Of a DNA stretch of 8,541 nt, positions 1 through 6,511 are shown in pieces (positions within the stretch are counted from its first letter, which is position 1; the number at the start of each line of letters is the position of its first letter). The position numbers and the translations under genes are program-made. The DNA is from Alphaproteobacteria bacterium (GTDB taxonomy: Bacteria; Pseudomonadota; Alphaproteobacteria; Kiloniellales; JAKSDN01): positions 1-8,541 of the forward strand of contig JAUVQB010000045.1 in assembly GCA_030598385.1 (NCBI GenBank). The letters run 5' to 3'. A model generated the notes under the pieces. The model was not told the DNA's origin, ran no database searches, and saw nothing but the letters and a program-made list of their open reading frames with translations.

Positions 1-283
1 CGGTCGCCTTCACGGCGGTCAGCAGCGTGCTCTGCGCCGACATGACGATGATCTTGAGGTTGGGCCGCAGGTCGCGGATTCGCGGCACCAGATCGAGCCC
101 GTTCTCATCCGGCATGACCACGTCAGTGATCACCAGATCGCCTGCGCCGGCCTGCACCCACTGCCAGAGCGTCGAGGCATTGGAGGTGGTGCGCACCATG
201 TACCCTTCCCGCCCGAGCGCCTGGCTAAGAACGGTTCGGATGCCCTTGTCGTCGTCGGCAACCAGGATGGTTGCGCCGGTCAT
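1..283 (-). CDS. ntrC: Nitrogen regulation response regulator NtrC, N-terminal part (partial)
   Basis: Partial gene; it runs off the left edge and only 94 codons are visible. They form most of a CheY-like receiver domain. The acidic pocket is D10-D12 (VADDDKG), the phospho-acceptor Asp is D54 in [11 protein letters not shown], and S82 in IIVMSAQS takes the place of the switch Thr/Ser; this numbering matches enteric NtrC. In the NtrC family an AAA+ sigma-54-activating domain and a Fis-type helix-turn-helix follow, but both lie outside the window. NtrB phosphorylates NtrC when nitrogen is limiting, and NtrC then activates RpoN promoters. The ATG overlaps the ntrB stop as ATGA, and a GGGAGG about 10 nt upstream, inside ntrB, is a good ribosome binding site, so the pair is probably translationally coupled. 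The identity rests on the receiver domain plus the ntrB neighbour; the receiver alone would not separate NtrC from other response regulators. Confidence 0.93.
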   Translation of the reverse strand, partial: MTGATILVADDDKGIRTVLSQALGREGYMVRTTSNASTLWQWVQAGAGDLVITDVVMPDENGLDLVPRIRDLRPNLKIIVMSAQSTLLTAVKAT

Positions 284-1401
284 GTCTCTTGGTCCTCCCG
301 TTGCGCCGCCTGTTGGGCCGCGGGCAGCATCAGGCGGAACACCGTCGCCCCGGGCTCACTGTCGTATTCGACCACGCCGCCATGGTCGCCCACCACCTTG
401 GCCACCAGCGACAGGCCCAGGCCCCGGCCGTCGGACTTGCTGGACACGAAGGGTTCGAAAAGCCGCGAGCCGAGGTCCTTGCTGACGCCGCGCCCATTGT
501 CGCTCACGCTGATCTCGAGCGGCAGGTCGACCCGGGCGCCGCCGCCCGGAACCGCGAGCCGGACGCCCTGCCGGTAGCGGGTCCTCAGTTCGATACGGCC
601 ATGGCTCGGGAGCACCACCTCGGCGGCATTCTTCACCAGGTTCAAGAGCGCCTGGACCAGCAGGTCGCGGTGGCCATCGACCGGCGGCAGCGAAGGATCG
701 TAGTTCTTCACGATCTGCAGGCCTTGAGCAAATCCCGCCGATGCGATGGCCGCCACCCGGTCCAGGACCTCGTGGATGTTCACCGCGCGGCGCACCATCG
801 GCCCGTCGTCGGCGAACAAATTCATGCGGTCGAGGAGCGCGACGATGCGGTCGGTCTCCTCGCAGATCAGGCGGGTCATGGCGCGATCTTCCTCGCCGGC
901 GTTCTGCTCGAGAAGCTGCGCCGCCCCGCGAATGCCGGACAGGGGATTCTTCACCTCGTGGGCCAACAGGGCCGCCATGGCCGAGAGCGAGCGCGCCGCG
1001 TTGCGATGGCCGAATTGACGGTCCAGCTTGCGGGCGATCGCGCGCTCGTGGAGTGAGATGACCACCGAGGCGTCGCCTTCACTGAGCGGCGCCACCTCGA
1101 CGGCGACATGCCGCGGGCCGGCACGCAGCGTATCGATGGTGACGGCGGACTCGGATATGCTCCGTGCCTCGCCGCGCACTTGGCGCACGAGGGCGGTGAC
1201 GGTGCTGTCGGCCGGCAGCAGGACCGATAGTGGTCGGCCCAGCAAGGTGCTCGCGCCCCTGTCGAAGAACTGCTCGGCCGCCGGGTTCACCAAGGCGATG
1301 CGGTCGCATTCGTCGATCACCATCACCGGCGCCGGCAGCGCGTTCAAGACCGCCGCGGGGTCGCAGCGATTCACCAGAGATGTCTTCGAACTTGCATTCA
1401 T
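280..1401 (-). CDS. ntrB: Nitrogen regulation sensor histidine kinase NtrB
   Basis: 373 residues, a usual length for NtrB (GlnL). There is no signal peptide or membrane segment, so it is a cytoplasmic kinase. A PAS domain covers about residues 15-115. The dimerisation/phosphotransfer segment carries H148 in [15 protein letters not shown], the typical NtrB H-box. The ATPase domain has an N-box (NLVKNAAE, 254-261), a G1 box (DNGRG, 301-305), an F box (FEPF, 315-318) and a G2 box (GRGLGL, 325-330). In the known pathway NtrB phosphorylates or dephosphorylates NtrC under control of PII proteins that report glutamine and 2-oxoglutarate. The C-terminal tail is Gln-rich and looks disordered. The gene starts 8 bp after the dusB stop, and its own stop overlaps the ntrC start. 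No clear Shine-Dalgarno precedes the ATG, so translation may depend on coupling to dusB. The region just upstream is unusually AT-rich and may hold an internal promoter. Confidence 0.96.
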   Translation of the reverse strand: MNASSKTSLVNRCDPAAVLNALPAPVMVIDECDRIALVNPAAEQFFDRGASTLLGRPLSVLLPADSTVTALVRQVRGEARSISESAVTIDTLRAGPRHVAVEVAPLSEGDASVVISLHERAIARKLDRQFGHRNAARSLSAMAALLAHEVKNPLSGIRGAAQLLEQNAGEEDRAMTRLICEETDRIVALLDRMNLFADDGPMVRRAVNIHEVLDRVAAIASAGFAQGLQIVKNYDPSLPPVDGHRDLLVQALLNLVKNAAEVVLPSHGRIELRTRYRQGVRLAVPGGGARVDLPLEISVSDNGRGVSKDLGSRLFEPFVSSKSDGRGLGLSLVAKVVGDHGGVVEYDSEPGATVFRLMLPAAQQAAQREDQET

Positions 1402-1409
1402 GCGTCTAA

Positions 1410-2399
1410 CTAAGAAACAGCTCTAAAATCTTGTTCTGACTCATATATTGTGTGAATGAGAGCCATGACGGATCGCGGATCCTCATCGCGATTGACGGTC
1501 TTGCGGAAGTCCGGTGCGGCGGCGAAATCCCGGACGTACCAGGCGAGATGCTTGCGGGCCACGCGGACGCCGGCCCGCCGCCCGTAATGGCTCAGCATGG
1601 CTTGGTAGTGTTCCAGCACGAGGTCGCGCTGCCGCGCCAGGCTCGGCGCCGCGGGTTGGCGGCCGGTCCTGAGCGCTTCCTTGACCTGGCTCAGCAACCA
1701 AGGCCGGCCGTAGGCGCCCCGGCCGATCATGACACCATCGGCGCCGGACTGGGTCAGGGCCGCGCGGACGTCGGCATGGTTCTCGATATCGCCATTGATC
1801 AAGACCGGCAGGCTGACGGCCTGCTTGACCCGCCGGACGAAGGCCCAGTCGGCGCGGCCGTTGTAGAGCTGGCAGCGGGTCCGGCCGTGCACCGAGATCA
1901 GGCGCACCCCGCAGTCCTCGGCGATGCGCGCCAACTCGGGAGCGTTGCGTGTCTGCTCGTCCCAGCCGGTGCGCATCTTGAGGGTCACCGGCAGGTCGAC
2001 CGCCCGCACCGTCGCCTGGAGGATGCGGGCCGCCAGTTTCAGGTCCCGCATGATGGCGGAGCCAGCGAATTTGTTGACCACCTTTTTGACCGGACAGCCG
2101 AAGTTCACATCGATCAGCGCCGCGCCGCGGTCGGCGTTGAGGCGCGCCGCCTCGGCCATCACCGCGGGGTCGCAGCCGGCGAGCTGGACGGCCATGGGAA
2201 ATTCCTCGGGGCAGCTCCCGGCAAGCCTCAGCGACTCCTTGGACTGACGGATCATCGACTGGCTGGCGATCATCTCGGAGACGACAAGGTCGGCGCCCAG
2301 GCGCTTCACCAGGCGGCGGAACGGCAGATCGGTCACGCCCGACATGGGTGCCAGGACGACCGGCGACGAGAACTGGAGTGGCCCGACGGCGATGCTCAC
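1410..2399 (-). CDS. dusB: tRNA-dihydrouridine synthase DusB (NifR3 family)
   Basis: 329 residues, full length for DusB. The enzyme is an FMN-dependent reductase that uses NAD(P)H to convert specific uridines of the tRNA D-loop to dihydrouridine. Visible motifs are the N-terminal [15 protein letters not shown] (16-30), QLAGCDP (72-78), and [14 protein letters not shown] (97-110) with catalytic C102. TIM-barrel FMN/substrate residues follow: KMRTGW (141-146), HGRTR (171-175), NGDI (202-205) and GRGAYGRPW (226-234). A helical C-terminal tRNA-binding domain follows from about residue 250. The start is GTG at 2399; upstream there is only a weak GGAT, but the N-terminus aligns naturally with the family. 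The gene was called nifR3 in Rhodobacter because it is the first gene of the nifR3-ntrB-ntrC operon, as here; the tRNA function is unrelated to nitrogen sensing as far as is known. Its last 14 codons are strikingly AT-rich (ATA, AGA, TCA and CAA codons) compared with the rest. Confidence 0.96.
   Translation of the reverse strand: MSIAVGPLQFSSPVVLAPMSGVTDLPFRRLVKRLGADLVVSEMIASQSMIRQSKESLRLAGSCPEEFPMAVQLAGCDPAVMAEAARLNADRGAALIDVNFGCPVKKVVNKFAGSAIMRDLKLAARILQATVRAVDLPVTLKMRTGWDEQTRNAPELARIAEDCGVRLISVHGRTRCQLYNGRADWAFVRRVKQAVSLPVLINGDIENHADVRAALTQSGADGVMIGRGAYGRPWLLSQVKEALRTGRQPAAPSLARQRDLVLEHYQAMLSHYGRRAGVRVARKHLAWYVRDFAAAPDFRKTVNRDEDPRSVMALIHTIYESEQDFRAVS
1428..1456 (-). promoter_or_regulatory. 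Weak candidate internal promoter for ntrBC inside the dusB 3' end
   Basis: On the minus strand TTCACA (1456-1451, five of six matches to TTGACA) is followed after 17 bp by CAAGAT (1433-1428), a poor -10. It lies in an AT-rich patch (17 G/C among the 53 bases 1406-1458) that is unlike the surrounding DNA, and a start near 1421 would give ntrB a leader of about 20 nt. No sigma-54 type GG-N10-GC element is seen here. The -10 match is poor, so this is a lead and not a firm call. Confidence 0.25.
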
Positions 2400-2421
2400 G
2401 ATTTAGGCAATCCAATATAGT

Positions 2422-2436
2422 GCCCAAGATTTGGGC
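2422..2436. repeat. Perfect inverted repeat GCCCAA-GAT-TTGGGC upstream of dusB
   Basis: Six-base perfect arms with a 3-base centre lie in the divergent gap between dusB and the SDR gene, 23 bp from the dusB start. On the minus strand it sits directly upstream of a TATATT hexamer (2419 down to 2414) that could be a dusB -10 box, so it would fall in the promoter spacer, where operators often lie. It is followed on the plus strand only by TTTA, and no gene is transcribed into it from the left, so a terminator role is unlikely. A chance origin is quite possible at this size. Confidence 0.4.
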
Positions 2437-2570
2437 TTTATGCCGCCGTAGCGGCGCGAACGCAAGGAATGCAAGGCCGCAAAGTGGCCGTGTCCGAGGG
2501 CGAGAAAGCGTGCTTTGGCTGAAGGTTTCGTTACTCTAGGACCGGTTCAGCGAAAGGAGAGGTGTCACCC

Positions 2571-3338
2571 GTGCCCCTGCCCGCCTTCGATCTCCATGGA
2601 AAGATCGCCCTGGTGACCGGCGCCGGGCGTGGCCTGGGCCTGGAGATTGCCCGGATGCTTGCCGCCGCCGGCGCGCTGGCGCTGATCAACGGGCGCGAGG
2701 CCGATCCCTTGGCGCGAGCGGTGGAAGAGATCGCCGACACCGGCGGAACAGCCGAGGCCTTGGCCTTCGACATTGCCGACGAAGCGGCGGTTGCCGCGGC
2801 CTTCCAGAAGATTCGCGAGGGCCACGGTGGGCTCGATATCCTGGTGAACAACGTCGGCCTGCGCGACCGGCGCGATCTCTTCGCGTTCGAGCTGGCGGAC
2901 CTGCGCCGGCTGGTCGAGGTCGACCTGGTCGCGCCCTTCAATCTCAGCCGCCAAGCGGCCCAGATGATGATCGACCGGGGCGGCGGGCGGATCGTCAACA
3001 TCACCTCGATCGCCGGGCCCATCGCCGCGGCCGGCGACGCGGCCTATGTCGCCGCCAAGGGCGGGCTCGAGGCCTTGACCCGGGCGCTCGCCGCCGAGCT
3101 CGGCCCCCACGGCATCACTGTCAACGCCATCGCGCCGGGCTTCTTCGCGACCGAGACCAACGCGGACCTGGCGGCCGATCCGGCCATCGCCGACTGGCTG
3201 AAGCAGCGCACCTCGCTTGGCCGTTGGGCCGAGCCCAAGGAGATCGCCGGCGCCGCCCTCTTCCTTGCCTCGCCGGCCGCCTCCTACGTTACCGGCCAGG
3301 TCCTCGCCGTCGACGGCGGCTACCTCGCGCACTTTTGA
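2571..3338 (+). CDS. Short-chain dehydrogenase/reductase (classical SDR), substrate unknown
   Basis: 255 residues, typical for a classical SDR. The Rossmann dinucleotide motif is TGAGRGLG (16-23), and NNVG (93-96) is the structural NNxG motif. The catalytic set is S146 (NITSIAG), Y159 and K163 (YVAAK), and PG (189-190) follows. The end VDGGYLAHF is typical of tetrameric FabG-like or gluconate-5-dehydrogenase-like SDRs. NGR (40-42) after the second strand suggests NADP(H) preference. The usual tetrad Asn in the VNL motif is Asp here (D118, VDLVAPF). There is no signal peptide, so it is probably cytosolic. I chose GTG 2571 because GAGGTG ends 6 nt upstream and AGGAG 11 nt upstream; an in-frame GTG at 2562 would add three residues but sits too close to AGGAG. 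The gene is monocistronic: divergent from dusB, and convergent with the CcsA-like gene 10 bp away. Likely a sugar, polyol or ketoacyl reductase; no substrate can be assigned. Confidence 0.9.
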   Translation: MPLPAFDLHGKIALVTGAGRGLGLEIARMLAAAGALALINGREADPLARAVEEIADTGGTAEALAFDIADEAAVAAAFQKIREGHGGLDILVNNVGLRDRRDLFAFELADLRRLVEVDLVAPFNLSRQAAQMMIDRGGGRIVNITSIAGPIAAAGDAAYVAAKGGLEALTRALAAELGPHGITVNAIAPGFFATETNADLAADPAIADWLKQRTSLGRWAEPKEIAGAALFLASPAASYVTGQVLAVDGGYLAHF

Positions 3339-3348
3339 AGGCGGGCGT

Positions 3349-4152
3349 TCACCCGATCAGCACGTCGGTGACCAGCTTTACCCCGGGATAGGCCAGGGTC
3401 AGCAGCAGATAGGCGGCCAGCACCAGGCGGGCGGCCCGGCGGCCGCGCAGGCCGCTGCGGAGCTGCAGGACCAGGAGCGCGCCGATGATCGCGAAGGCCA
3501 GCAGGCTCAAGACGGTCTTGTGATCGAAGGCGAGCAGCTCGCCGCTCGCGAGATACTGCAGCGCCATGCCGGTGACGATGCCGGCGCCCAGCACCAGCTC
3601 CGCGACCATCAGCAGGCGCAGCTCGAGGCGCTCCGCATCGACGATTGCCGGCAGGCTCCGCGAAAGGGGGCCCGGCTGCTTGCGTTTGAGCGCGCGCTCC
3701 TGAACCAGGACGGCGCAGCTCGCTACCGCCGCCAGGGTTGAGAGGGCATAGGTGGCGACCGAGACGACGATGTGAACCGCCAGCCAGGCGCCAGGCGCGG
3801 CGGCCATTTCGCCCTGTGGCGGAACCCGGCCCCAGATCACCGCCAGAGCCGCCAGCAGGCAGAGGTACGGGAGCAACAGGGGGGCGAGCCGCCAGGCGTC
3901 GCGCGACAGGGCGGCGAGCAATGCGAAGAGGGCCGCACTGGCGGTCGTCGAGATCCACAAGGCCCCGGCCAGGCCGGTTTGCCAACTGCCGGAGAATTGC
4001 ACCAGGCTGGCCGCCGCCGGCCCCGCCACCGCGACCGCAAGCAGCGACCAGAATAGGAGATCCGGGCGCGCGGCCGCCCGCCGGTAAGGCAGCAGGGAGG
4101 CCGGCACCAGGGCCAGCAATGCGGTCAGGCTGAGGACGATGTTGTTCGCCAT
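3349..4152 (-). CDS. CcsA/YpjD-type integral membrane protein (cytochrome c assembly family)
   Basis: 267 residues, very hydrophobic, with about eight predicted membrane helices spread over the whole length. Family-like segments are AWLAVHIVVSVATYAL (122-137), with H127 in the helix; the loop QERALKRKQPGPLSRSLPAI (151-170); and LLAFDHKTVLSLLAFAI (206-222), with H211 followed by Lys and the next helix. The two helix-embedded His fit the haem-ligand positions of the CcsA/CcmC/HemX superfamily. The short WGxxP-type loop (WGRVPP, 107-112) is not the full tryptophan-rich WWD domain of true CcsA/CcmC haem handlers, so this is closer to the YpjD subgroup, whose function is poorly known. No cytochrome c maturation partner is nearby. 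The ATG at 4152 has AAAGG 4 nt upstream. It is divergent from ispDF (56 bp) and convergent with the SDR gene. A role in haem or cytochrome biogenesis is an inference from the family. Confidence 0.82.
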   Translation of the reverse strand: MANNIVLSLTALLALVPASLLPYRRAAARPDLLFWSLLAVAVAGPAAASLVQFSGSWQTGLAGALWISTTASAALFALLAALSRDAWRLAPLLLPYLCLLAALAVIWGRVPPQGEMAAAPGAWLAVHIVVSVATYALSTLAAVASCAVLVQERALKRKQPGPLSRSLPAIVDAERLELRLLMVAELVLGAGIVTGMALQYLASGELLAFDHKTVLSLLAFAIIGALLVLQLRSGLRGRRAARLVLAAYLLLTLAYPGVKLVTDVLIG

Positions 4153-4160
4153 AGCGCCTT

Positions 4161-4166
4161 TATAAT
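4161..4166 (+). promoter_or_regulatory. Candidate -10 box (TATAAT) for the ispDF operon
   Basis: A perfect TATAAT hexamer stands in otherwise GC-rich DNA, 42 bp before the ispDF ATG, in the short gap to the divergent membrane-protein gene. Transcription would begin near 4173. I find no convincing -35 hexamer at 16-18 bp spacing, so this is a candidate only. The same AT patch read on the minus strand gives TATAAA (4164 to 4159), just ahead of the divergent gene's start codon. Confidence 0.4.
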
Positions 4167-4174
4167 CGCCTCTT

Positions 4175-4208
4175 GGCCCCGGCGGTAGAGGGCTCTAGGC
4201 TCCGGGCC
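4175..4208 (+). promoter_or_regulatory. Hairpin-forming leader directly before the ispDF start codon
   Basis: GGCCCCGG (4175-4182) pairs with CCGGGCC (4202-4208) with one bulged C, and an inner TAGA/TCTA stem (4186-4189 with 4194-4197) closes the loop. The right arm ends exactly at the base before the ATG at 4209, so a folded transcript would cover the region where a ribosome binding site should lie; no good Shine-Dalgarno is visible there. It does not resemble a riboswitch class I know. It could be a translation-modulating hairpin or a coincidence in GC-rich DNA. Confidence 0.3.
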
Positions 4209-5465
4209 ATGGAAGCCCCGATCGCCGAGCAGGCCGCCACCCGGATTGCCGCCCCAATTGCTGGTGGCGGAACGGTGGCCCTGGTTGTCGCCGCCGGCCG
4301 GGGCGAGCGTTTCGGCGGCGCCAAACCCAAACAATACGCCGACCTCGCCGGCCAGCCGCTGCTGCGCCACAGCCTGGCGGCCCTCTCCCGTCATCCGGCC
4401 ATCGACCGGACCCGCGCCGTCATCGACCCGAACGACCAGGCGTTTTACGAAACGGCGAGCGCCGGGCTCGACCTGTTGCCGCCCGTGTCCGGCGGCGCCA
4501 GCCGGCAGGCCTCGGTGCGCCTCGGCCTGGAAAGCCTGGAAGACTTGAAGCCGGAAGAAGTGCTGATCCACGACGGGGCGCGGCCCTTCGTGCCCGCCGA
4601 CCTGATCGACCGAATCTTGACGGCCCTCGGCACGGCGCCCGGCGCCATCGCCGCCCTGCCGCTGGCCGATACGGTGAAGCGGGAAGCCGCTGGATCAATT
4701 GCGGGCCGCGTCGCCGGCACCGTGGACCGGGACCGGCTGTGGCGGGCGCAGACGCCCCAGGGGTTCCGCTACGCCGAGATCCTGGCCGCCCACCGGGCCG
4801 CCCACATGGCTGCCCCTGCCGAAATGGGCCTCACCGACGACGCGGCCGTGGCCGAGCAGGCCGGCCTCGCGGTGCGTCTGGTTGAGGGCGATCCGGCGAA
4901 CCTCAAGGTCACCACGCCGGCGGACCTGGAGCGGGCCGCGCGCTGGCTGGCTAGCGCCGAGGAGATCCGGGGCGGCTCCGGCTTCGACGTGCACCGCTTC
5001 GGCCCCGGCGACCGGGTGCGCCTCTGCGGCGTCGACGTCCCCCACGATTTCGCCCTGGCCGGCCATTCGGATGCCGACGTGGGACTGCATGCCCTGGTCG
5101 ACGCGATCCTGGGGGCGCTCGCTGCCAGCGACATCGGCGAGCACTTCCCGCCGTCGGATCCCCAGTGGCGCGGCGCGGATTCCGCGCTTTTCGCCGCCCA
5201 TGCCCGCGACCTGGTGGCCGCGCGGGGCGGGCGCATCGTCAATGTCGACGTTACCCTCATCTGCGAACGGCCGAAGATCGGACCCCATCGCCCGGCCATG
5301 ACGGCACGGCTCGCCGCCCTGCTCGGGATCGCTGCGGAGCGGGTGAGCGTGAAGGCGACCACCACCGAGCGCCTCGGCTTCACCGGACGGGGCGAAGGCA
5401 TCGCTGCGCAAGCCACCGCCACCCTGGCCCTGCCCCGTGTCCATGACCTGCCTGGCGATGTTTGA
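4209..5465 (+). CDS. ispDF: Bifunctional IspD/IspF enzyme of the MEP isoprenoid pathway
   Basis: 418 residues holding two fused enzymes. The IspD part (about 22-250) makes CDP-methylerythritol from MEP and CTP. It shows [18 protein letters not shown] (26-43), with R34 and K41 at the nucleotide/catalytic positions, GGASRQASV (95-103), HDGARPFV (121-128), R174 (TVDRDRLW) and K233 ([10 protein letters not shown]). The IspF part (about 254-412) makes methylerythritol cyclodiphosphate and releases CMP. It shows GFDVHRF (258-264), with metal ligands D260 and H262, [10 protein letters not shown] (285-294) with H294, and [16 protein letters not shown] (382-397). Steps 3 and 5 of the pathway are thus joined while the IspE step is elsewhere; such fusions are common in alphaproteobacteria. 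I chose ATG 4209. A TTG at 4173 would add 12 residues but lies at the predicted transcription start, and a GTG at 4275 would start just before the IspD core. The 3' end overlaps pgpA. Confidence 0.96.
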   Translation: MEAPIAEQAATRIAAPIAGGGTVALVVAAGRGERFGGAKPKQYADLAGQPLLRHSLAALSRHPAIDRTRAVIDPNDQAFYETASAGLDLLPPVSGGASRQASVRLGLESLEDLKPEEVLIHDGARPFVPADLIDRILTALGTAPGAIAALPLADTVKREAAGSIAGRVAGTVDRDRLWRAQTPQGFRYAEILAAHRAAHMAAPAEMGLTDDAAVAEQAGLAVRLVEGDPANLKVTTPADLERAARWLASAEEIRGGSGFDVHRFGPGDRVRLCGVDVPHDFALAGHSDADVGLHALVDAILGALAASDIGEHFPPSDPQWRGADSALFAAHARDLVAARGGRIVNVDVTLICERPKIGPHRPAMTARLAALLGIAAERVSVKATTTERLGFTGRGEGIAAQATATLALPRVHDLPGDV

Positions 5466-5949
5466 ACGCCCGGCCCTTCCCCTCTTTCACCCCGTCACAC
5501 TGATCGCGACTTGGTTCGGCGCCGGCTTGATCCGCGGCGCGCCCGGCACCTGGGGATCCTTAGCGGCGCTGCCCTGCGCCGCCAGCCTTCATCTCCTGGG
5601 CGGACCCTGGCTGCTAGCCGGGGCGACCGGCCTCGTGGCCCTGGCCGGGGTCTGGGCGAGCGGCCGCTACGCCGCGGCCCTGGGCGGCGGCGGGGCCAGC
5701 GGCGATCCCGGCGCGGTGGTGGTCGACGAGGTCGCCGGGCAATGGCTCGCCCTCTTGCCCCTGCCGCTCGATCTCTGGTGGTACGCCGCCGCCTTCGCCC
5801 TGTTCCGCCTGTTCGATATCGCCAAGCCCTGGCCGATCGGCTGGCTCGACCGGAACCTGGCCGGCGGCTGGGGCATCATGGCCGACGATCTGGCGGCGGG
5901 CCTCGTAGCCGGCGCGCTGGCCACCGCCCTCCTGCTGTGGCTTGCATAG
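5458..5949 (+). CDS. pgpA: Phosphatidylglycerophosphatase A
   Basis: 163 residues, close to the roughly 170 of E. coli PgpA. It removes the phosphate of phosphatidylglycerophosphate to give phosphatidylglycerol, at the inner membrane. Family motifs are [11 protein letters not shown] near the N-terminus, [10 protein letters not shown] in the middle, [13 protein letters not shown], and [17 protein letters not shown] near the C-terminus. The acidic residues of the DE and DD pairs fit the Mg-dependent active site. There are several hydrophobic membrane segments. The start is uncertain: ATG 5458 gives an 8-bp overlap with the ispDF stop and is used here; ATG 5443 and GTG 5437 are in frame upstream and would add 5 or 7 residues. 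None has a clear Shine-Dalgarno, which suggests translational coupling to ispDF. It ends 7 bp before the cinA start. Confidence 0.93.
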   Translation: MFERPALPLFHPVTLIATWFGAGLIRGAPGTWGSLAALPCAASLHLLGGPWLLAGATGLVALAGVWASGRYAAALGGGGASGDPGAVVVDEVAGQWLALLPLPLDLWWYAAAFALFRLFDIAKPWPIGWLDRNLAGGWGIMADDLAAGLVAGALATALLLWLA

Positions 5950-5956
5950 ATCCGCC

Positions 5957-6508
5957 ATGTTCGATGACGCGATCAAGCATCGGGCCGCCGCCGTGCTGCA
6001 GCGCTACCGGGCCGACGGCCTGAAACTGGCCACGGCCGAAAGCTGTACCGGCGGCCTGATCGCCGCCTGTCTTACCGAGATCGCCGGCTCGTCCGACGTC
6101 GTGGAACGCGGCTTCGTCACCTATTCCAACGAGGCCAAGAGCGAGCTGCTCGGCGTGCCGCCTGCGCTGATCGCAGACAAGGGCGCGGTGAGCGCCGAGG
6201 TCGCCGAGGCCATGGCCGACGGGGCGCTCGCCCAGTCCCATGCCGATGCCGCGGTGTCGGTAACGGGTATTGCCGGCCCCGGCGGCGGCACGGCGGAGAA
6301 GCCCGTCGGCCTGGTCTATCTGGGCGCCTGCCGGCGCGGCGGAAGGCCCCGCCATCTGCGCCGCGTCTTCCCAGGAGACCGCGAGGCGGTGCGCCGGGCC
6401 GCGCTGGAAGAGGCCCTGGATTTGGCCCAGGATTTGGCCCAGGATTTGGCCCAGGATTTGGCAGCGGCGCTCGCCGACGAGGTTTCCGACCGCTCGTCGG
6501 GCGGGTGA
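5957..6508 (+). CDS. cinA: CinA C-terminal-domain protein (PncC-type nicotinamide-nucleotide amidohydrolase)
   Basis: 183 residues, consisting only of the CinA C-terminal domain; the N-terminal MoaB-like pyrophosphatase domain of long CinA proteins is absent. Motifs are TAESCTGG (26-33), GFVTYSNEAK (52-61), SVTGIAGPGGGTAEKPVGLVY (split here as SVTGIAGP 101-108 and GGGTAEKPVGLVY 109-121), and FPGDREAVRRAALEEAL (138-154). Characterised members deamidate nicotinamide mononucleotide to nicotinate mononucleotide in pyridine-nucleotide salvage. Residues 155-168 come from an in-frame 12-bp tandem repeat that gives DLAQ units and lengthens the C-terminal helix, followed by a short acidic tail. I chose ATG 5957 (7 bp after the pgpA stop) over a TTG at 5942 that overlaps pgpA. 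The next gene begins 3 bp after the stop. The symbol pncC would be equally suitable. Confidence 0.93.
   Translation: MFDDAIKHRAAAVLQRYRADGLKLATAESCTGGLIAACLTEIAGSSDVVERGFVTYSNEAKSELLGVPPALIADKGAVSAEVAEAMADGALAQSHADAAVSVTGIAGPGGGTAEKPVGLVYLGACRRGGRPRHLRRVFPGDREAVRRAALEEALDLAQDLAQDLAQDLAAALADEVSDRSSGG
6419..6463 (+). repeat. 12-bp tandem repeat, 3.75 copies, inside cinA
   Basis: The unit gatttggcccag occurs three times without mismatch (6419-6430, 6431-6442, 6443-6454), followed by a partial copy gatttggca (6455-6463). The unit length is a multiple of three, so copy-number change adds or removes Asp-Leu-Ala-Gln without breaking the frame. It uses GAT and TTG codons, which are less favoured in the surrounding GC-rich genes. 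It looks like a minisatellite from recent slippage. Confidence 0.95.
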
Positions 6509-6511
6509 TCG

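Noticed and set aside
1452..2420. Long open frame (322 codons) on the plus strand opposite dusB
   Set aside because: It is the antisense shadow of a clear, full-length DusB; GC-rich DNA has few stop codons, and the protein has no recognisable motif or ribosome binding site.
2422..2440. Inverted repeat followed by TTTA as an intrinsic terminator
   Set aside because: The T tract is too short, and no transcript is expected to enter from the left because dusB runs the other way.
2500..2560. Sigma-70 type promoter for the SDR gene
   Set aside because: TACTCT (2532-2537) and TTGGCT (2515-2520) are weak and only 11 bp apart; no convincing pair could be found.
2565..3332. Long minus-strand open frame (255 codons) opposite the SDR
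   Set aside because: Almost exactly antisense to the SDR gene, with low-complexity Gly/Arg/Ala-rich content; the sense strand carries the full catalytic motif set.
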